The notes: generated by a model not told the origin, from the sequence alone. A stretch of 64,000 nucleotides of DNA from Serratia ureilytica (GCF_013375155.1 NZ_JABXOF010000002.1:558001-622000); one strand, 5' to 3'; shown: positions 26,296 through 34,723, counted from the first letter of the stretch. Program-made: numbers and translations.

Positions 26296-26618
26296 AAGCC
26301 GTAAATCCGATAGGGTTGAAGTAAAGACTCAACAGCCAGCGGCAATTTTGATGCCGACGCGCCAACAATCGCGGCCTCACGGTTCGCGTACCAATGCCCG
26401 ATACAAAGCAGCATAGCCGTGCGTACATCATCATCCAGCAGCAGGTGATCTTCGTCGGCATCGTATCCGGGGTCGGATTCGCTGGCGTAAAGGGTGCGGC
26501 GGGTATACATCTCAACATGCTTTTTCGCCGCACCGATGTAGACGCCGATTAGGGTGTCATCCGCACTGAAATCAGGTTCCAGGCGGCAATGCTCTTTCAC
26601 CAATTCCAGCTTTAGCAT
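26292..26618 (-). CDS. head-tail connector protein (HK97 gp6-like)
   Basis: A 108-residue helical protein similar to HK97 gp6: LELVKEHCRLEPDFSADDTLIGVYIGAAKKHVEMYTRRTL is the hallmark N-terminal helix bundle, followed by DDVRTAMLLCIGHWYANREAAIVG. It forms the ring beneath the portal. It sits 8 bp after the EQP-repeat gene and overlaps the next gene by 4 bp. Confidence 0.9.
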   Translation of the reverse strand: MLKLELVKEHCRLEPDFSADDTLIGVYIGAAKKHVEMYTRRTLYASESDPGYDADEDHLLLDDDVRTAMLLCIGHWYANREAAIVGASASKLPLAVESLLQPYRIYGL

Positions 26619-26626
26619 GGCTCACC

Positions 26627-26866
26627 TTACTTTTTGCTTTTCTTGACTGGCTCTGGCTGCTCTGGCTGCTCTGGCTGCTCTGGCTGCTCTGGCTGCTCTG
26701 GCTGCTCTGGCTGCTCTGGCTGCTCTGCAGGATTGTCATCACTCACCTGCTCGGCATAGCCTTTTTTGATCAGCTCGCGCCCGTGAAGCTCCTGCGTTTC
26801 GAACAACTCGCCGTCATTCACCACCCGGCTACCGAACAAGATTGGTACAAGTGCTTTAACCTTCAT
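26627..26866 (-). CDS. small head protein with EQP tandem repeats
   Basis: A 79-residue protein. The N-terminal 40 residues (KALVPILFGSRVVNDGELFETQELHGRELIKKGYAE) form a small domain often found between major capsid and connector genes in HK97-like phages. The C-terminal third is eight perfect EQP units, then PVKKSKK. The repeats are encoded by an almost perfect 9-bp tandem array, so the length is likely to vary between relatives by slippage. Function is unknown; a head decoration or connector accessory role is inferred from position. Confidence 0.78.
   Translation of the reverse strand: MKVKALVPILFGSRVVNDGELFETQELHGRELIKKGYAEQVSDDNPAEQPEQPEQPEQPEQPEQPEQPEQPEPVKKSKK
26653..26728 (-). repeat. 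9-bp tandem repeat array coding for EQP units
   Basis: About eight copies of a 9-bp unit (TCTGGCTGC on the plus strand) with no visible divergence until the last copy. Identity at the DNA level points to recent expansion by slippage. Confidence 0.92.
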
Positions 26867-26914
26867 GGGTATCTCCTCTAAAGCGGCCCGAAGGCCGCTA
26901 TGCGGTGCGGATAA

Positions 26915-28135
26915 TTAACCGCCGGTTGGTGGGGTTGGCACGGTGAAGGCACCGGTAACAAACGCTTCAGGTCGTTTGACCGCCAGCGCCACACGCTCTT
27001 CGCAACGAATCGAGATCATGTTCTTCTCGAAGTCGTCGGCGTTCTCGGTACTGATCACAACGTTTGCCTCTTCACGGTCAAAGAGCTGTGCGCCCGCGCT
27101 GAAAGCACCGGTCAGGAATTTGCCCAGGAACGCCGAAGACTCCGTCGCGACAACAGGCAAGCCCCAGAGAGTCGGGCCGGTTAGCGCGGCTGGATTGGCG
27201 AGGATATAACGCCCCAGCGTATCCTTGATCAGCTCAATCTTGGCCCAGTCGATGAAGTGCAACACATGGCCGGTGGCAGGGAAACGTGCCAGTTGTGCCT
27301 GCAACATTGCTAAGCGCAGATCGTCAATGCCGTTTTGCATAGCGACTTCAAACGCCGCCTTATACTTCGACGCCTGCGGCATGATGCCTTCCAGGTGTGC
27401 GCCAGTGCCGTCACCGAACAGAATTTCCTGCTCTTCGACATACTTCAGGCCGTAACGCATTTCTGCATCAACGGTCGATTGCAGCTGCGGAAAGTCATCC
27501 AGAATCTGCTTGGAGGCTTTGAACAGATGCGCCAACGTGCGAACCGGCGTGATTTTTTCAGCAAACTGGATATCGCTGTACGGCTTAGGCGTGTTTTCAG
27601 GCACGGCAGCAGCCTTGTTGGTGAAGCCGGTTTGTTGCACCCAATAAATCGTGTTGGAGCCGGTGGTGCCTGGTGCGATCAAGTCGCGAATAAACAGGCG
27701 TTGTTTCGGCGCGGTATCGATACCCGGCAGGCGTTGTGGGGCCACAATCTGCCCTGGAACATCGGTAGAGATGAGCGTCGCGTTAACCGGAATGCTCAGC
27801 CGTTGTGAGGCCTGAATACCGGATGCAAAGTCTTTCAGCGCTTCCGCAGAAATCACCTGCTGCCCGACCGATTGAACCACTTCAGCCGCGCGGTTCAATG
27901 GCATTTGCGCCACGTGCTGCTCCAGCTCACCCAGCGCGGCCTTCAGCGTTTTCTCTGCTGCCTTCATGGCGTTCAGTTCGGTCGCCATTTTATCTACGGC
28001 GTCCTTAGTCTCTGCGGACAACTCGCCTGATTTTTTCGCCTCTTTCAGGGCGTCCTCTGCCTTGGCGTTAAATTTGCTGGTTGCATCTTCGATAGATGCG
28101 GTGACTTTTTTCAGAATCTCATTAACTTCAGACAT
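26915..28135 (-). CDS. major capsid protein (HK97 fold)
   Basis: A 406-residue major capsid protein. Residues 1-110 are a charged coiled-coil scaffold-like delta domain (EILKKVTASIEDATSKFNAKAEDALKEAK) that the maturation protease would remove; the mature HK97-fold part starts around VNATLISTDVPGQIVAPQRLPG and includes TGSNTIYWVQQTGFTNKAAAVPE and the C-terminal FDREEANVVISTENADDFEKNMISIRCEERVALAVKRPEAF. It follows the protease gene by 15 bp. No separate scaffold gene is present, as in HK97. Confidence 0.95.
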   Translation of the reverse strand: MSEVNEILKKVTASIEDATSKFNAKAEDALKEAKKSGELSAETKDAVDKMATELNAMKAAEKTLKAALGELEQHVAQMPLNRAAEVVQSVGQQVISAEALKDFASGIQASQRLSIPVNATLISTDVPGQIVAPQRLPGIDTAPKQRLFIRDLIAPGTTGSNTIYWVQQTGFTNKAAAVPENTPKPYSDIQFAEKITPVRTLAHLFKASKQILDDFPQLQSTVDAEMRYGLKYVEEQEILFGDGTGAHLEGIMPQASKYKAAFEVAMQNGIDDLRLAMLQAQLARFPATGHVLHFIDWAKIELIKDTLGRYILANPAALTGPTLWGLPVVATESSAFLGKFLTGAFSAGAQLFDREEANVVISTENADDFEKNMISIRCEERVALAVKRPEAFVTGAFTVPTPPTGG

Positions 28136-28150
28136 AATTTCTCCAAATAA

Positions 28151-29002
28151 TTAGCACGCCGCGCACAGCCCGCTTAATGCGGCGTTCAGCTTGGCAAGGA
28201 TTTCAGGGGATGGTTCGGTAGCGCTCGGCGTACCCGTCGGATCGGTAACAGCGCTCGGCGTGCTACCTGTTAAGGCTTTCAAAAGTTTTCGGCGTTCTGA
28301 CCGAGGGGTATTAGCCTTGGCCAGTATGGAATCCAGCTTGCGCAATGCTGCCGCCGGTGAGTCTTCATCACTGCTTACCGCATCGGATGACAACAGGCTA
28401 TCGGCCAGCCCTTTCTCGATGGCATCACTGCCGCCGATGTAGCTTTCGCCGTCCATCAACTGCTTAACGGTGTCGCTATCGAGTCCGGAGCGGGCGGAGT
28501 AAATATCCGCCATTGCGTTATCGAAAGGTTCGAGGTACTCAACCATTGCAGCAAAGTCATGACGATTACCGATCGCCACCACCCAGCAGTTATGGATCAT
28601 CAGGAAAGCACCGCGGCCAATTTGAATCTCGTCACCGGCCATCGCAATGATTGAGGCTGCGCTTGCAGCCAGCCCCAACACTTTTACGGTTACTTTGCCC
28701 TGGTACTCTCGCAGCAGGTTGTAAATCGCCAGCCCCTCAAACATGTCCCCGCCCGGCGAGTTAATGTTTACGGTAACGTCAGCGCCATTCATTGAGCGCA
28801 GCGCACCGGCGATCCGTTTCGCTGTAACGCCTTCGCCCCAGTAATCCTGGCCGATAACGTCGAACACCGAGATAGAATTGTCGTCAGAGGCAGCGGCCTT
28901 TAGACCGCCATTCCATCTTTCGAGCGCCGAAGGCAGCGGCTCACAGGTAACGCCCGCGCAGGGACGCCCCGCCGGTGCGACCGGAAGTCGTTTTTTTGTC
29001 AT
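28151..29002 (-). CDS. ClpP-like prohead maturation protease
   Basis: A 283-residue head maturation protease of the ClpP/S14 type. The core reads VTVNINSPGGDMFEGLAIYNLLRE, then the serine nucleophile in LGLAASAASIIAMAGD and the histidine in AFLMIHNCW, followed by a conserved FDNAMADIYSARSGL helix. The C-terminal 90 residues are linker and a delta-like tail rich in Ser, Thr and Pro. It cleaves the delta domain of the capsid protein in the prohead. AGGAG lies 9 bases upstream of ATG 29002. Confidence 0.93.
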   Translation of the reverse strand: MTKKRLPVAPAGRPCAGVTCEPLPSALERWNGGLKAAASDDNSISVFDVIGQDYWGEGVTAKRIAGALRSMNGADVTVNINSPGGDMFEGLAIYNLLREYQGKVTVKVLGLAASAASIIAMAGDEIQIGRGAFLMIHNCWVVAIGNRHDFAAMVEYLEPFDNAMADIYSARSGLDSDTVKQLMDGESYIGGSDAIEKGLADSLLSSDAVSSDEDSPAAALRKLDSILAKANTPRSERRKLLKALTGSTPSAVTDPTGTPSATEPSPEILAKLNAALSGLCAAC

Positions 29003-29014
29003 GGGGGATTGCTC

Positions 29015-30319
29015 CTACGCCGCTTTTTTCAGCGGTGACTGGTCTTCAGGAATATCGGGGAAAAGATAATTGTGCAGCCGGGTGATAGTGACAGCCTGAG
29101 CGCCGAGGTTGTTCTGTTTCAAGTCCTCAAGCGGGGTCAGGTTAAGCTGCACGGTATAGATTTCACCGCCTGGAATTGGCGGCAGGTTTTCAAGTCGGCG
29201 AACATCGTTGCGACTCATCCAGCCATTCTGCAGGGCGGTGGTGTAGTACGCAGCGCGGCCAACACTGTCGGCACGCAACAAACCTTCCACCGAGAACTCA
29301 GCAAAGTAATCTTCATCGCTATCGAGCAGGCAACGTGAGATTTCTTGCTCGATGTTCACCAGCAGTGGGCGTAGCGTGTTGGTCAGGAAAATCAGGTTCA
29401 TCCCTTCAACACTCGATGCCCAGCTACTCTGCTTAGTCACATGCCCCACCATGAAAGGCGGCACCCTGAACCAGCGGCAGATTTCCTCAATACTAAAGGA
29501 TCGGCTCTCCAGCATCTGCGCGTCTTCAGGATTCATCGTGACATTCTGGTACGATAAATCCCCCTCCAGCACCATCATTTTACCGGCGTTTTTTGAACCG
29601 GCGAACGTGGCTAAGTATCGGCGCAGACGCTCTCGCTGCTCTTTATTCAGCGCAACTTTCGAACTGATGTATCCTGACGTTTGCAGGCCGTTTTCAAATA
29701 TTTTTGCCGCCGACTCATCAACGGCCATCGCCGCCCCAAACACGTCACGGCCCGAACTCAGCGGCATCATGCCGCAGACACCATCCAGACCAAAGCCGCG
29801 AATGTGCATCATCCGGTCTACCGGTATCACGCGCTTTTTGCCGTCCTCGGTGTAGGTGTACTGCAACTGCCCGGTATCCAGACGTTTAACCACCATGTTT
29901 TGAGGCAACAGCGGATTTAGCGCCACCAGCTTTCTGCCAATCATTTTTTTCTCAATGAAGGCGTTTCCCCGCAAACAGATGCTGGCCACCACCATCAACA
30001 TGAACCGGGACGGCGTCATTTCGAGGTTCGGACGGCGGCACAACACCTGGTATGCAGGGTGATCCTGCGCCAGCTTACGAGAACCATCCGCCTCACGGCG
30101 ATAGACTTTCATCGGTAAAGTGGAAACCGATTCGCTGAGTAACCGAATGCAAGCCCATACAGCGGAAAGCTGCATAGCCTTATCGGCAGTGACCACCTTA
30201 CCGCTGCTGCTGGTGCCGAACCATTCTTGCCAGAATGTCCCGGTAGTGAGACTGATAGGAACACCCAGCCAATTTAAAAGGGCGCTTTTAACGCGCCCAG
30301 GTTGCTTGTTTTTGCCCAT
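29015..30319 (-). CDS. portal protein
   Basis: A 434-residue HK97-family portal protein. Features include VTADKAMQLSAVWACIRLLSESVSTLPMKVYRRE near the N-terminus, HPAYQVLCRRPNLEMTP, the EDAQMLESRSFSIEEICRWFRVPPFMVG block and the LLVNIEQEISRCLL segment. Twelve copies form the DNA entry channel at one capsid vertex. Its ATG shares a base with the terminase stop (TGATG). Confidence 0.95.
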   Translation of the reverse strand: MGKNKQPGRVKSALLNWLGVPISLTTGTFWQEWFGTSSSGKVVTADKAMQLSAVWACIRLLSESVSTLPMKVYRREADGSRKLAQDHPAYQVLCRRPNLEMTPSRFMLMVVASICLRGNAFIEKKMIGRKLVALNPLLPQNMVVKRLDTGQLQYTYTEDGKKRVIPVDRMMHIRGFGLDGVCGMMPLSSGRDVFGAAMAVDESAAKIFENGLQTSGYISSKVALNKEQRERLRRYLATFAGSKNAGKMMVLEGDLSYQNVTMNPEDAQMLESRSFSIEEICRWFRVPPFMVGHVTKQSSWASSVEGMNLIFLTNTLRPLLVNIEQEISRCLLDSDEDYFAEFSVEGLLRADSVGRAAYYTTALQNGWMSRNDVRRLENLPPIPGGEIYTVQLNLTPLEDLKQNNLGAQAVTITRLHNYLFPDIPEDQSPLKKAA

Positions 30320-32064
30320 CAGATACCTACCATGATCGGATCATCGAAAAAGCCATCAATATCGCCGTCATCCTCAACAACGCCGTCAGCAGCACCGACG
30401 GCCATCGCCAGCCCTACTACGCCATCTATGCGGCCATTACTGCGCCGTTTGCTGAATACCCGGTTACCGCTTTTATCTTCTTCAATAACCGCGTTTGCCG
30501 CGTTCCAGCGCAGACAAGGATTAAACAGGATGGTGATTTCTTTCTCGGTGATGAGTTGCTCGAGCAGCTCGATTGAATGCGGCATCCACAAGCCCGACTC
30601 CGCCGATTTGAAGAAGCCTTGCCCATGAGGAACCAACGGTACGGTCACCCCTTCATCCAGCAATTCAGGCTCGAGATAATCCATGTGATAGCGGTCGAAG
30701 GCGATCGACCGAATATCAAAGAGTGCTGCCAGCTCGGCGATTCGTTTAGAAACGAAACCGTAATCGATAGCGCTGCCCTTTGGGGCATGCAGGTACTTTT
30801 CGCGTACCCAGGAATCATACGGAACGCGGTCATTTCTGGCCCTGTCGTGCAGCGTGTCGCGCGGCGTCCAGAACTCCACCAGCGCCGTCTTAATGCGCGG
30901 GAAATACAGCCCCAGCGCTGTCAGGTCACGTTTGCCGGACAAATCCAGACCGCCAAAACACTCTTCCCCTTTTAGGCTCTCTATATCGAATGTTTTTTCA
31001 CATGCCATCCAGATATCGCCACCGATCCACGGGTTTTCAGCATCCACCCATTCACAGAAATTAAGGCGTCTGACCAGGCTTTCTTTTGACGGCATGCCTC
31101 GCGCATCTTCCACCTGCTCGCGTAAATATTCAGGTTGGAACGTATGCCCCATTGAGGGGTTGGCTTTTGCCCAGCAGGACTCATCCTTGAAAGGATCGTC
31201 ACCCTCATCCAATGAGCAGATGAACGCAAAGAAGGCATCGTTAACTTTCTGACCGGCGGCGAGTTGTTTGCCGTACTGGTGGTACTCGTAGCAGACGCTG
31301 GTTTTATCGTGACCGCTGTTTGTGATCATGAAGATGAGCGCTTGCCTGCGGCCTTTTGTCCCGGCGCGCATCATCTCAACCACTTTGTTGTCTTTGTGCT
31401 CATGCACCTCATCAATGAGGCAACAGTGCGGACGCGGCCCTGATTGCCCGTCATCAGAACTGATCGGACGGAAGAAGGAACCCGTTTGCAAAAATGCCAG
31501 GTTCCATTCTTTACCGGCCCCGCCGGAGGGATCGATACGCTGAGCCAGCGCCGGGGACTGATTCACCATCGCCACCGCATCACGAAACAAGATCATCGCC
31601 TGGTCTTTTTTCGTGGCAGCTGCATAAACTTCAGCACGCGGTTCTTTGTCCGCAACGAGGCAGTAGAGGCCAATCCCAGCGGATAATGGCGACTTGCCGG
31701 AGCCTTTGCCTGATTCGATATATGCCGTTCTGAATCGACGCGTGCCGTTTGCTTTTTTCCAGCCAAACAGTGAGCCAACAACAAATGCCTGCCATCCAAG
31801 AAGGACGAAAGGCGCACCTTCATGTTCGCCGCCGTTCAACTTCAGCACCTTGGCAAAGAAGTCAACCACGCGGCCAACAGCATCAACATCCCAATACAGC
31901 CCCCGGCTTTCACCTTCGGCTAAATCATTAAGGTGACGGTTGCAGGCGTTTCGGATATCAGGCCCGGCGATAATTCGCCCTTCGGTAACGTCCAGCGCAT
32001 ATTGCGTGGCTGGATCAGGTGCCGAAGAATTCGGCGAGCGGGTCTTCTTCTTTCTCTCCACCAT
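30319..32064 (-). CDS. terminase large subunit
   Basis: Packaging motor ATPase/nuclease, 581 residues, of the HK97/P27-linked TerL family. A Walker A-like ESGKGSGKSPLSAGIGLY is at about residue 115, Walker B CCLIDEVHEH at about 215, and the nuclease domain starts around FGGLDLSGKRDLTALGLY with further acidic residues near SIAFDRYHMDYLEPEL. It overlaps the end of the small subunit gene by 50 bp. AGGTG lies upstream of ATG 32064. Confidence 0.95.
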   Translation of the reverse strand: MVERKKKTRSPNSSAPDPATQYALDVTEGRIIAGPDIRNACNRHLNDLAEGESRGLYWDVDAVGRVVDFFAKVLKLNGGEHEGAPFVLLGWQAFVVGSLFGWKKANGTRRFRTAYIESGKGSGKSPLSAGIGLYCLVADKEPRAEVYAAATKKDQAMILFRDAVAMVNQSPALAQRIDPSGGAGKEWNLAFLQTGSFFRPISSDDGQSGPRPHCCLIDEVHEHKDNKVVEMMRAGTKGRRQALIFMITNSGHDKTSVCYEYHQYGKQLAAGQKVNDAFFAFICSLDEGDDPFKDESCWAKANPSMGHTFQPEYLREQVEDARGMPSKESLVRRLNFCEWVDAENPWIGGDIWMACEKTFDIESLKGEECFGGLDLSGKRDLTALGLYFPRIKTALVEFWTPRDTLHDRARNDRVPYDSWVREKYLHAPKGSAIDYGFVSKRIAELAALFDIRSIAFDRYHMDYLEPELLDEGVTVPLVPHGQGFFKSAESGLWMPHSIELLEQLITEKEITILFNPCLRWNAANAVIEEDKSGNRVFSKRRSNGRIDGVVGLAMAVGAADGVVEDDGDIDGFFDDPIMVGI

Positions 32065-32482
32065 TTACTTTCACCTTTGACCTGGCGGCAGGCGTAAGAC
32101 CAAACTCCACCAAATAACTTTTGAAGCGGCGATCGGCGTCTGCCAGCATGGCAACCGCAGGGTTAGCCTTAATCAAAAAGCCCCCCTCCGTTTGAACTGT
32201 ATAAGTTCGGCCCTCGTCGGCGATCGTGTTGCGCAGTTGCAATATGTCGGCGTAAATATCGCAGAGCCGCTCAAGCGCAAAAGTATCGGCAACGGTCAGA
32301 ACGCCCATGCCGTCCAGCAGCACAGTCATTTTTCCCCAGGCCGTTTTCCCCCAGTCCGTCAGGTGCGAAGGTGGGCTGGGAATTTCTCTCGCCGGTTGCG
32401 GCTCTTTATCATTAAGTTTACGTTTGCCCGGATTGCCGGTGACCACCTTGAGGTGGGACGGTTTCGGGCGTCGTCCTGCCAT
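32015..32482 (-). CDS. terminase small subunit (P27 family)
   Basis: A 155-residue P27-family small terminase: AGRRPKPSHLKVVTGNPGKRKLNDKEPQP at the N-terminus, LTDWGKTAWGKMTVLLDGMGVLTVADTFALERLCDIYAD in the middle, and a FLVEFGLTPAARSKV-like motif near the end. It recognises the packaging site and stimulates the large subunit. Its last 50 bp overlap the large-subunit gene in another frame. Confidence 0.93.
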   Translation of the reverse strand: MAGRRPKPSHLKVVTGNPGKRKLNDKEPQPAREIPSPPSHLTDWGKTAWGKMTVLLDGMGVLTVADTFALERLCDIYADILQLRNTIADEGRTYTVQTEGGFLIKANPAVAMLADADRRFKSYLVEFGLTPAARSKVKVNGGEKEEDPLAEFFGT

Positions 32483-32606
32483 CGGAACCTCCCAGAAAAA
32501 AACTTTTCATTTCGCGGTTGTGCGCACAAATGACAAGCGGCGGTCTTTAAGGGCGAGAGGGGTGAACTCTTACCCCGCCCCTCCCCACCGCGTTCAAACG
32601 CCGCTG
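32483..32606. other. HNH-terS gap, candidate cos region
   Basis: This 124-bp gap lies between the HNH and small terminase genes, where HK97-like phages carry cos. It contains GTGCGCAC and a bulged hairpin at 32551-32580 (GGGC/GCCC outer, GGGGT/ACCCC inner stem). No cos consensus can be recognised, so the assignment is positional. Confidence 0.35.
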
Positions 32607-32936
32607 TCAGCGGTTCCAGTGCGACGCAGGGTCAAGCGGCAGGCCGTCGGGCGAGCACCCTATTACCTTGCCGGTCTTCTCCATACGTTGCTTTGTAGAG
32701 TCGTGGTGTGGCTTACATAAGCCCTGCCAGTTCTTGCGGCTCCAGAACAGATGCTGGGCCTTCTTCATTTCCTCGGGAGTCTTCGCTTCTTTCATGCGAT
32801 GCGGCACGATGTGATCCACCACCGTTGCTGGTTCGATGCGCCCCATCTGCTGACACATGGCACACAGTGGATTCTCCCGAAGGAACACAAGTCGTTCGGC
32901 CTGCCATTTGCTGCCATAGGGTTTCTTGTTGCTCAT
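32607..32936 (-). CDS. HNH endonuclease
   Basis: A 109-residue HNH nuclease of the type linked to HK97-like terminases. The core is CAMCQQMG, then VVDHIVPHR (first H pair), the central LFWSRKNWQGLCKPHHDSTKQ and a final C-containing tail. In related phages it works with terminase in cos cleavage. ATG 32936 is preferred to the upstream TTG in the same frame; the ribosome site is weak for both. Confidence 0.92.
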   Translation of the reverse strand: MSNKKPYGSKWQAERLVFLRENPLCAMCQQMGRIEPATVVDHIVPHRMKEAKTPEEMKKAQHLFWSRKNWQGLCKPHHDSTKQRMEKTGKVIGCSPDGLPLDPASHWNR

Positions 32937-33000
32937 GTTCAATCCCAAAATAAAAAGCCACCAGCAAATGCGGGTGGCTCATGTGGTTTGAAAGATATTA

Positions 33001-33297
33001 TTAATTCATATCTTTCAGATGCTGAATAACCATTTCAAGATTAACTCTGTCAGGGCCATCTGAATAATATGTGTTCGGCTTAGGCTTATTAGCATCAAAT
33101 AGGCTTTGAATGTTTAAATCAGAATCTATCACCCTGAATGATGAATCGCTGATATCTAACCTATAGGCAATAACCCTGCAAGTCCCCTCCGGCACTTTGT
33201 TGTAATAATCAAGGGTTCGGCTTGTGCTATATATTTCATACTTAACAAGCAAGCCGCCTTTTCCTGTTACTAATAAAGTATGTATCAGATGTTCCAT
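33001..33297 (-). CDS. phage protein of unknown function
   Basis: A 98-residue protein without membrane segments or recognised motif. It reads as a small alpha/beta protein (VKYEIYSTSRTLDYYNKVPEGTCRVIAYRLDISD). GGAGG lies 8 bases upstream of ATG 33297, so it is very probably translated. It is AT-rich relative to the terminase genes, which points to accessory origin. It lies between lysis and packaging modules, a common place for cargo genes. Confidence 0.7.
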   Translation of the reverse strand: MEHLIHTLLVTGKGGLLVKYEIYSTSRTLDYYNKVPEGTCRVIAYRLDISDSSFRVIDSDLNIQSLFDANKPKPNTYYSDGPDRVNLEMVIQHLKDMN

Positions 33298-33368
33298 TAA
33301 AGACCCTCCATATTTTGAAGGGCTAATATAGCATTATCGGCGGCGCTCAGTGAATGCCACCTGTAATG

Positions 33369-33590
33369 CTATTTGTCCAGTTTCTCAAATGCGTCTCTAA
33401 TTTCGTCAAATTCTACTTCGCGATCTGAAGCATAAGCGTACTCGCCACGCTCACCGTTAATTAGAGCCTTGCGAATCGGCAAATCTGCACGTTGGCCATC
33501 GGGATATTCAAGTCTTAGTGAAGGCAAATGCACTCCAACCTGAATTAAATATGGGGCATCACCATTGAAGAAAACGATAACCTTTCTCAT
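33369..33590 (-). CDS. phage protein of unknown function
   Basis: A 73-residue protein from ATG 33590, which has GGAG six bases upstream; the frame is open to 33632. The sequence (VIVFFNGDAPYLIQVGVHLPSLRLEYPDGQ, then a charged helical end) looks like a small beta-barrel-like domain. No family recognised and no catalytic motif. Same direction and AT-rich character as the gene at 33001, perhaps acquired together. Confidence 0.65.
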   Translation of the reverse strand: MRKVIVFFNGDAPYLIQVGVHLPSLRLEYPDGQRADLPIRKALINGERGEYAYASDREVEFDEIRDAFEKLDK

Positions 33591-33651
33591 GGAAACTCCG
33601 TTAAGGATCATATAAGAAAACCAACCTATCATAGCAAAATGGGCTGATCCT

Positions 33652-33744
33652 TCATGGTTTTTTATGGGGAGACGGCGGTGGAGGTGGACGCTTTACCTTA
33701 TCCCCTGGTTTGTACGGCGGTGGTGTTGGGGCTTTTCTTCCCAT
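33652..33744 (-). CDS. 30-residue proline-rich basic miniprotein
   Basis: A 30-codon frame starting ATG 33744 with GAGGG seven bases upstream and ending at TGA 33652. The peptide is almost only Pro, Lys and Arg with one YKPGDKVKRPPPPP core. It directly follows the Acb2-like gene by 8 bp, so the two are probably co-expressed. Composition alone makes chance translation unlikely, because a random frame this size would not keep a strict P/K pattern with a good ribosome site. Function unknown. Confidence 0.55.
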   Translation of the reverse strand: MGRKAPTPPPYKPGDKVKRPPPPPSPHKKP

Positions 33745-33752
33745 AATCACCC

Positions 33753-34037
33753 TCAGCAATCCGCGTCCGGCCGGGCCACCGCGCGGCAGGCCCACATGCA
33801 GGCTTCCTGCATCTTGGTGCGGGCGATAGCCAGACAGCGCAGTGCCTCACTGCGATTACTCTCTTCCGGGGAGCCAGCCTCTACCGTCGCCAGCGAAAGG
33901 TGTGTGCGTTCGAGGTCGAGTTGCTCGCAAAAATTACGACTGATGTCTTTCAGCTCGTTCATTTGCGCGATATCGTCGGCGGTCAATGTGCGGTATCCCT
34001 TCACTGTGCTGCCATCTTGCGGTTTAGCTTCGCTCAT
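33753..34037 (-). CDS. Acb2/Tad1-like small protein, candidate anti-CBASS/anti-Thoeris sponge
   Basis: A 94-residue protein from ATG 34037 (AGGA nine bases upstream; frame open to 34097). The pattern GSTVKGYRTLTADDIAQMNELKDISR at the N-terminus and RCLAIARTKMQEACMWACRAVARPD at the C-terminus is that of the Acb2/Tad1 helical-hairpin family as I remember it. Acb2 proteins form hexamers that bind cyclic nucleotides and so disarm CBASS; Tad1 proteins bind the Thoeris signal. Which ligand, if any, is bound here cannot be read from sequence. Position among accessory genes near lysis fits. Confidence 0.62.
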   Translation of the reverse strand: MSEAKPQDGSTVKGYRTLTADDIAQMNELKDISRNFCEQLDLERTHLSLATVEAGSPEESNRSEALRCLAIARTKMQEACMWACRAVARPDADC

Positions 34038-34160
34038 ATAGAATTTCCTGCTGGTTCGTTGGATATAACCTCGGCGATGTCGTTGAACGTCACGCAAGGA
34101 TTCAGGGTGTTTATTCTGTCAAAGGCACTCAGCGAATGCCTTTGACAGAATTTTATAAAT

Positions 34161-34430
34161 TTAGGCCAACTGTAGTACGCCGTGCTCTTCCGACTCCGAG
34201 TAGGCGATCAGGCCGCTGTACTCCGGCACATGCTGACCATCATCGGCTTCGAATGCTTCAATGGCCCCATGCGTGATGGTGTACGACGGCTGACCGTCTT
34301 CAGCCGCGAACCGTGCCAGCTCTTTGATTTGCTCTTGAGTCAGCACAATCTTGCTGACCTCCATCTCTTCCATGCGGCGGCGCTTCTCTTCGAAATAGCG
34401 CTTGCGGCGCTCGTAAAACTGCTTGCTCAT
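34161..34430 (-). CDS. phage protein of unknown function downstream of Rz1
   Basis: An 89-residue protein whose ATG 34430 overlaps the Rz1 stop as ATGA, so it is coupled to the lysis cassette. The N-terminal half is a very basic then acidic helix (SKQFYERRKRYFEEKRRRMEEMEVSK), the C-terminal half acidic (SYTITHGAIEAFEADDGQHVPEYSG). No signal peptide. Similar genes follow lysis cassettes in other enterobacterial prophages but the function is unknown to me. Confidence 0.75.
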   Translation of the reverse strand: MSKQFYERRKRYFEEKRRRMEEMEVSKIVLTQEQIKELARFAAEDGQPSYTITHGAIEAFEADDGQHVPEYSGLIAYSESEEHGVLQLA

Positions 34431-34723
34431 TTCTCTCTCCCGGCGCTCTGCGCCCACTTGATTAACGCCTCCATGCGTGAGGCACACACCTTCATTTCGC
34501 CTTGTTTGGCGTGCAGCGCTGTCACTGCATCACCGAACGTTGTACCGGTGAACGGCGCGTCATCGCACTGTTGCAGCAGCACCGCTGGCGGCAGGACGTA
34601 AATCATCTGCGTGCTCTGCGGCTTTGGCCTGTCCGCGCAGGATGTTGAGAGCAGCACCAGGCAGAGGCTTGTTGCTACAGCCGCTCGCGTCCAGAGCCTC
34701 GCGCAACGCTTTGTTTTCTGCAT
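34427..34723 (-). CDS. Rz1: o-spanin Rz1 (outer-membrane lipoprotein)
   Basis: A 98-residue lipoprotein spanin subunit. The signal peptide ends in a LSTSC lipobox with the modified cysteine near residue 29. Its first 164 bp are embedded in Rz in a different frame, and it extends beyond the Rz stop, the usual nested layout. It has a proline-containing segment (YVLPPAVLLQQ) after the lipid anchor. With Rz it fuses inner and outer membranes in the last step of lysis. Confidence 0.88.
   Translation of the reverse strand: MQKTKRCARLWTRAAVATSLCLVLLSTSCADRPKPQSTQMIYVLPPAVLLQQCDDAPFTGTTFGDAVTALHAKQGEMKVCASRMEALIKWAQSAGREK

Noticed and set aside
26653-26728. Short tandem repeats considered as a CRISPR-like array
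   Set aside because: Units are 9 bp, contiguous, without spacers, and inside a coding frame (EQP repeats).
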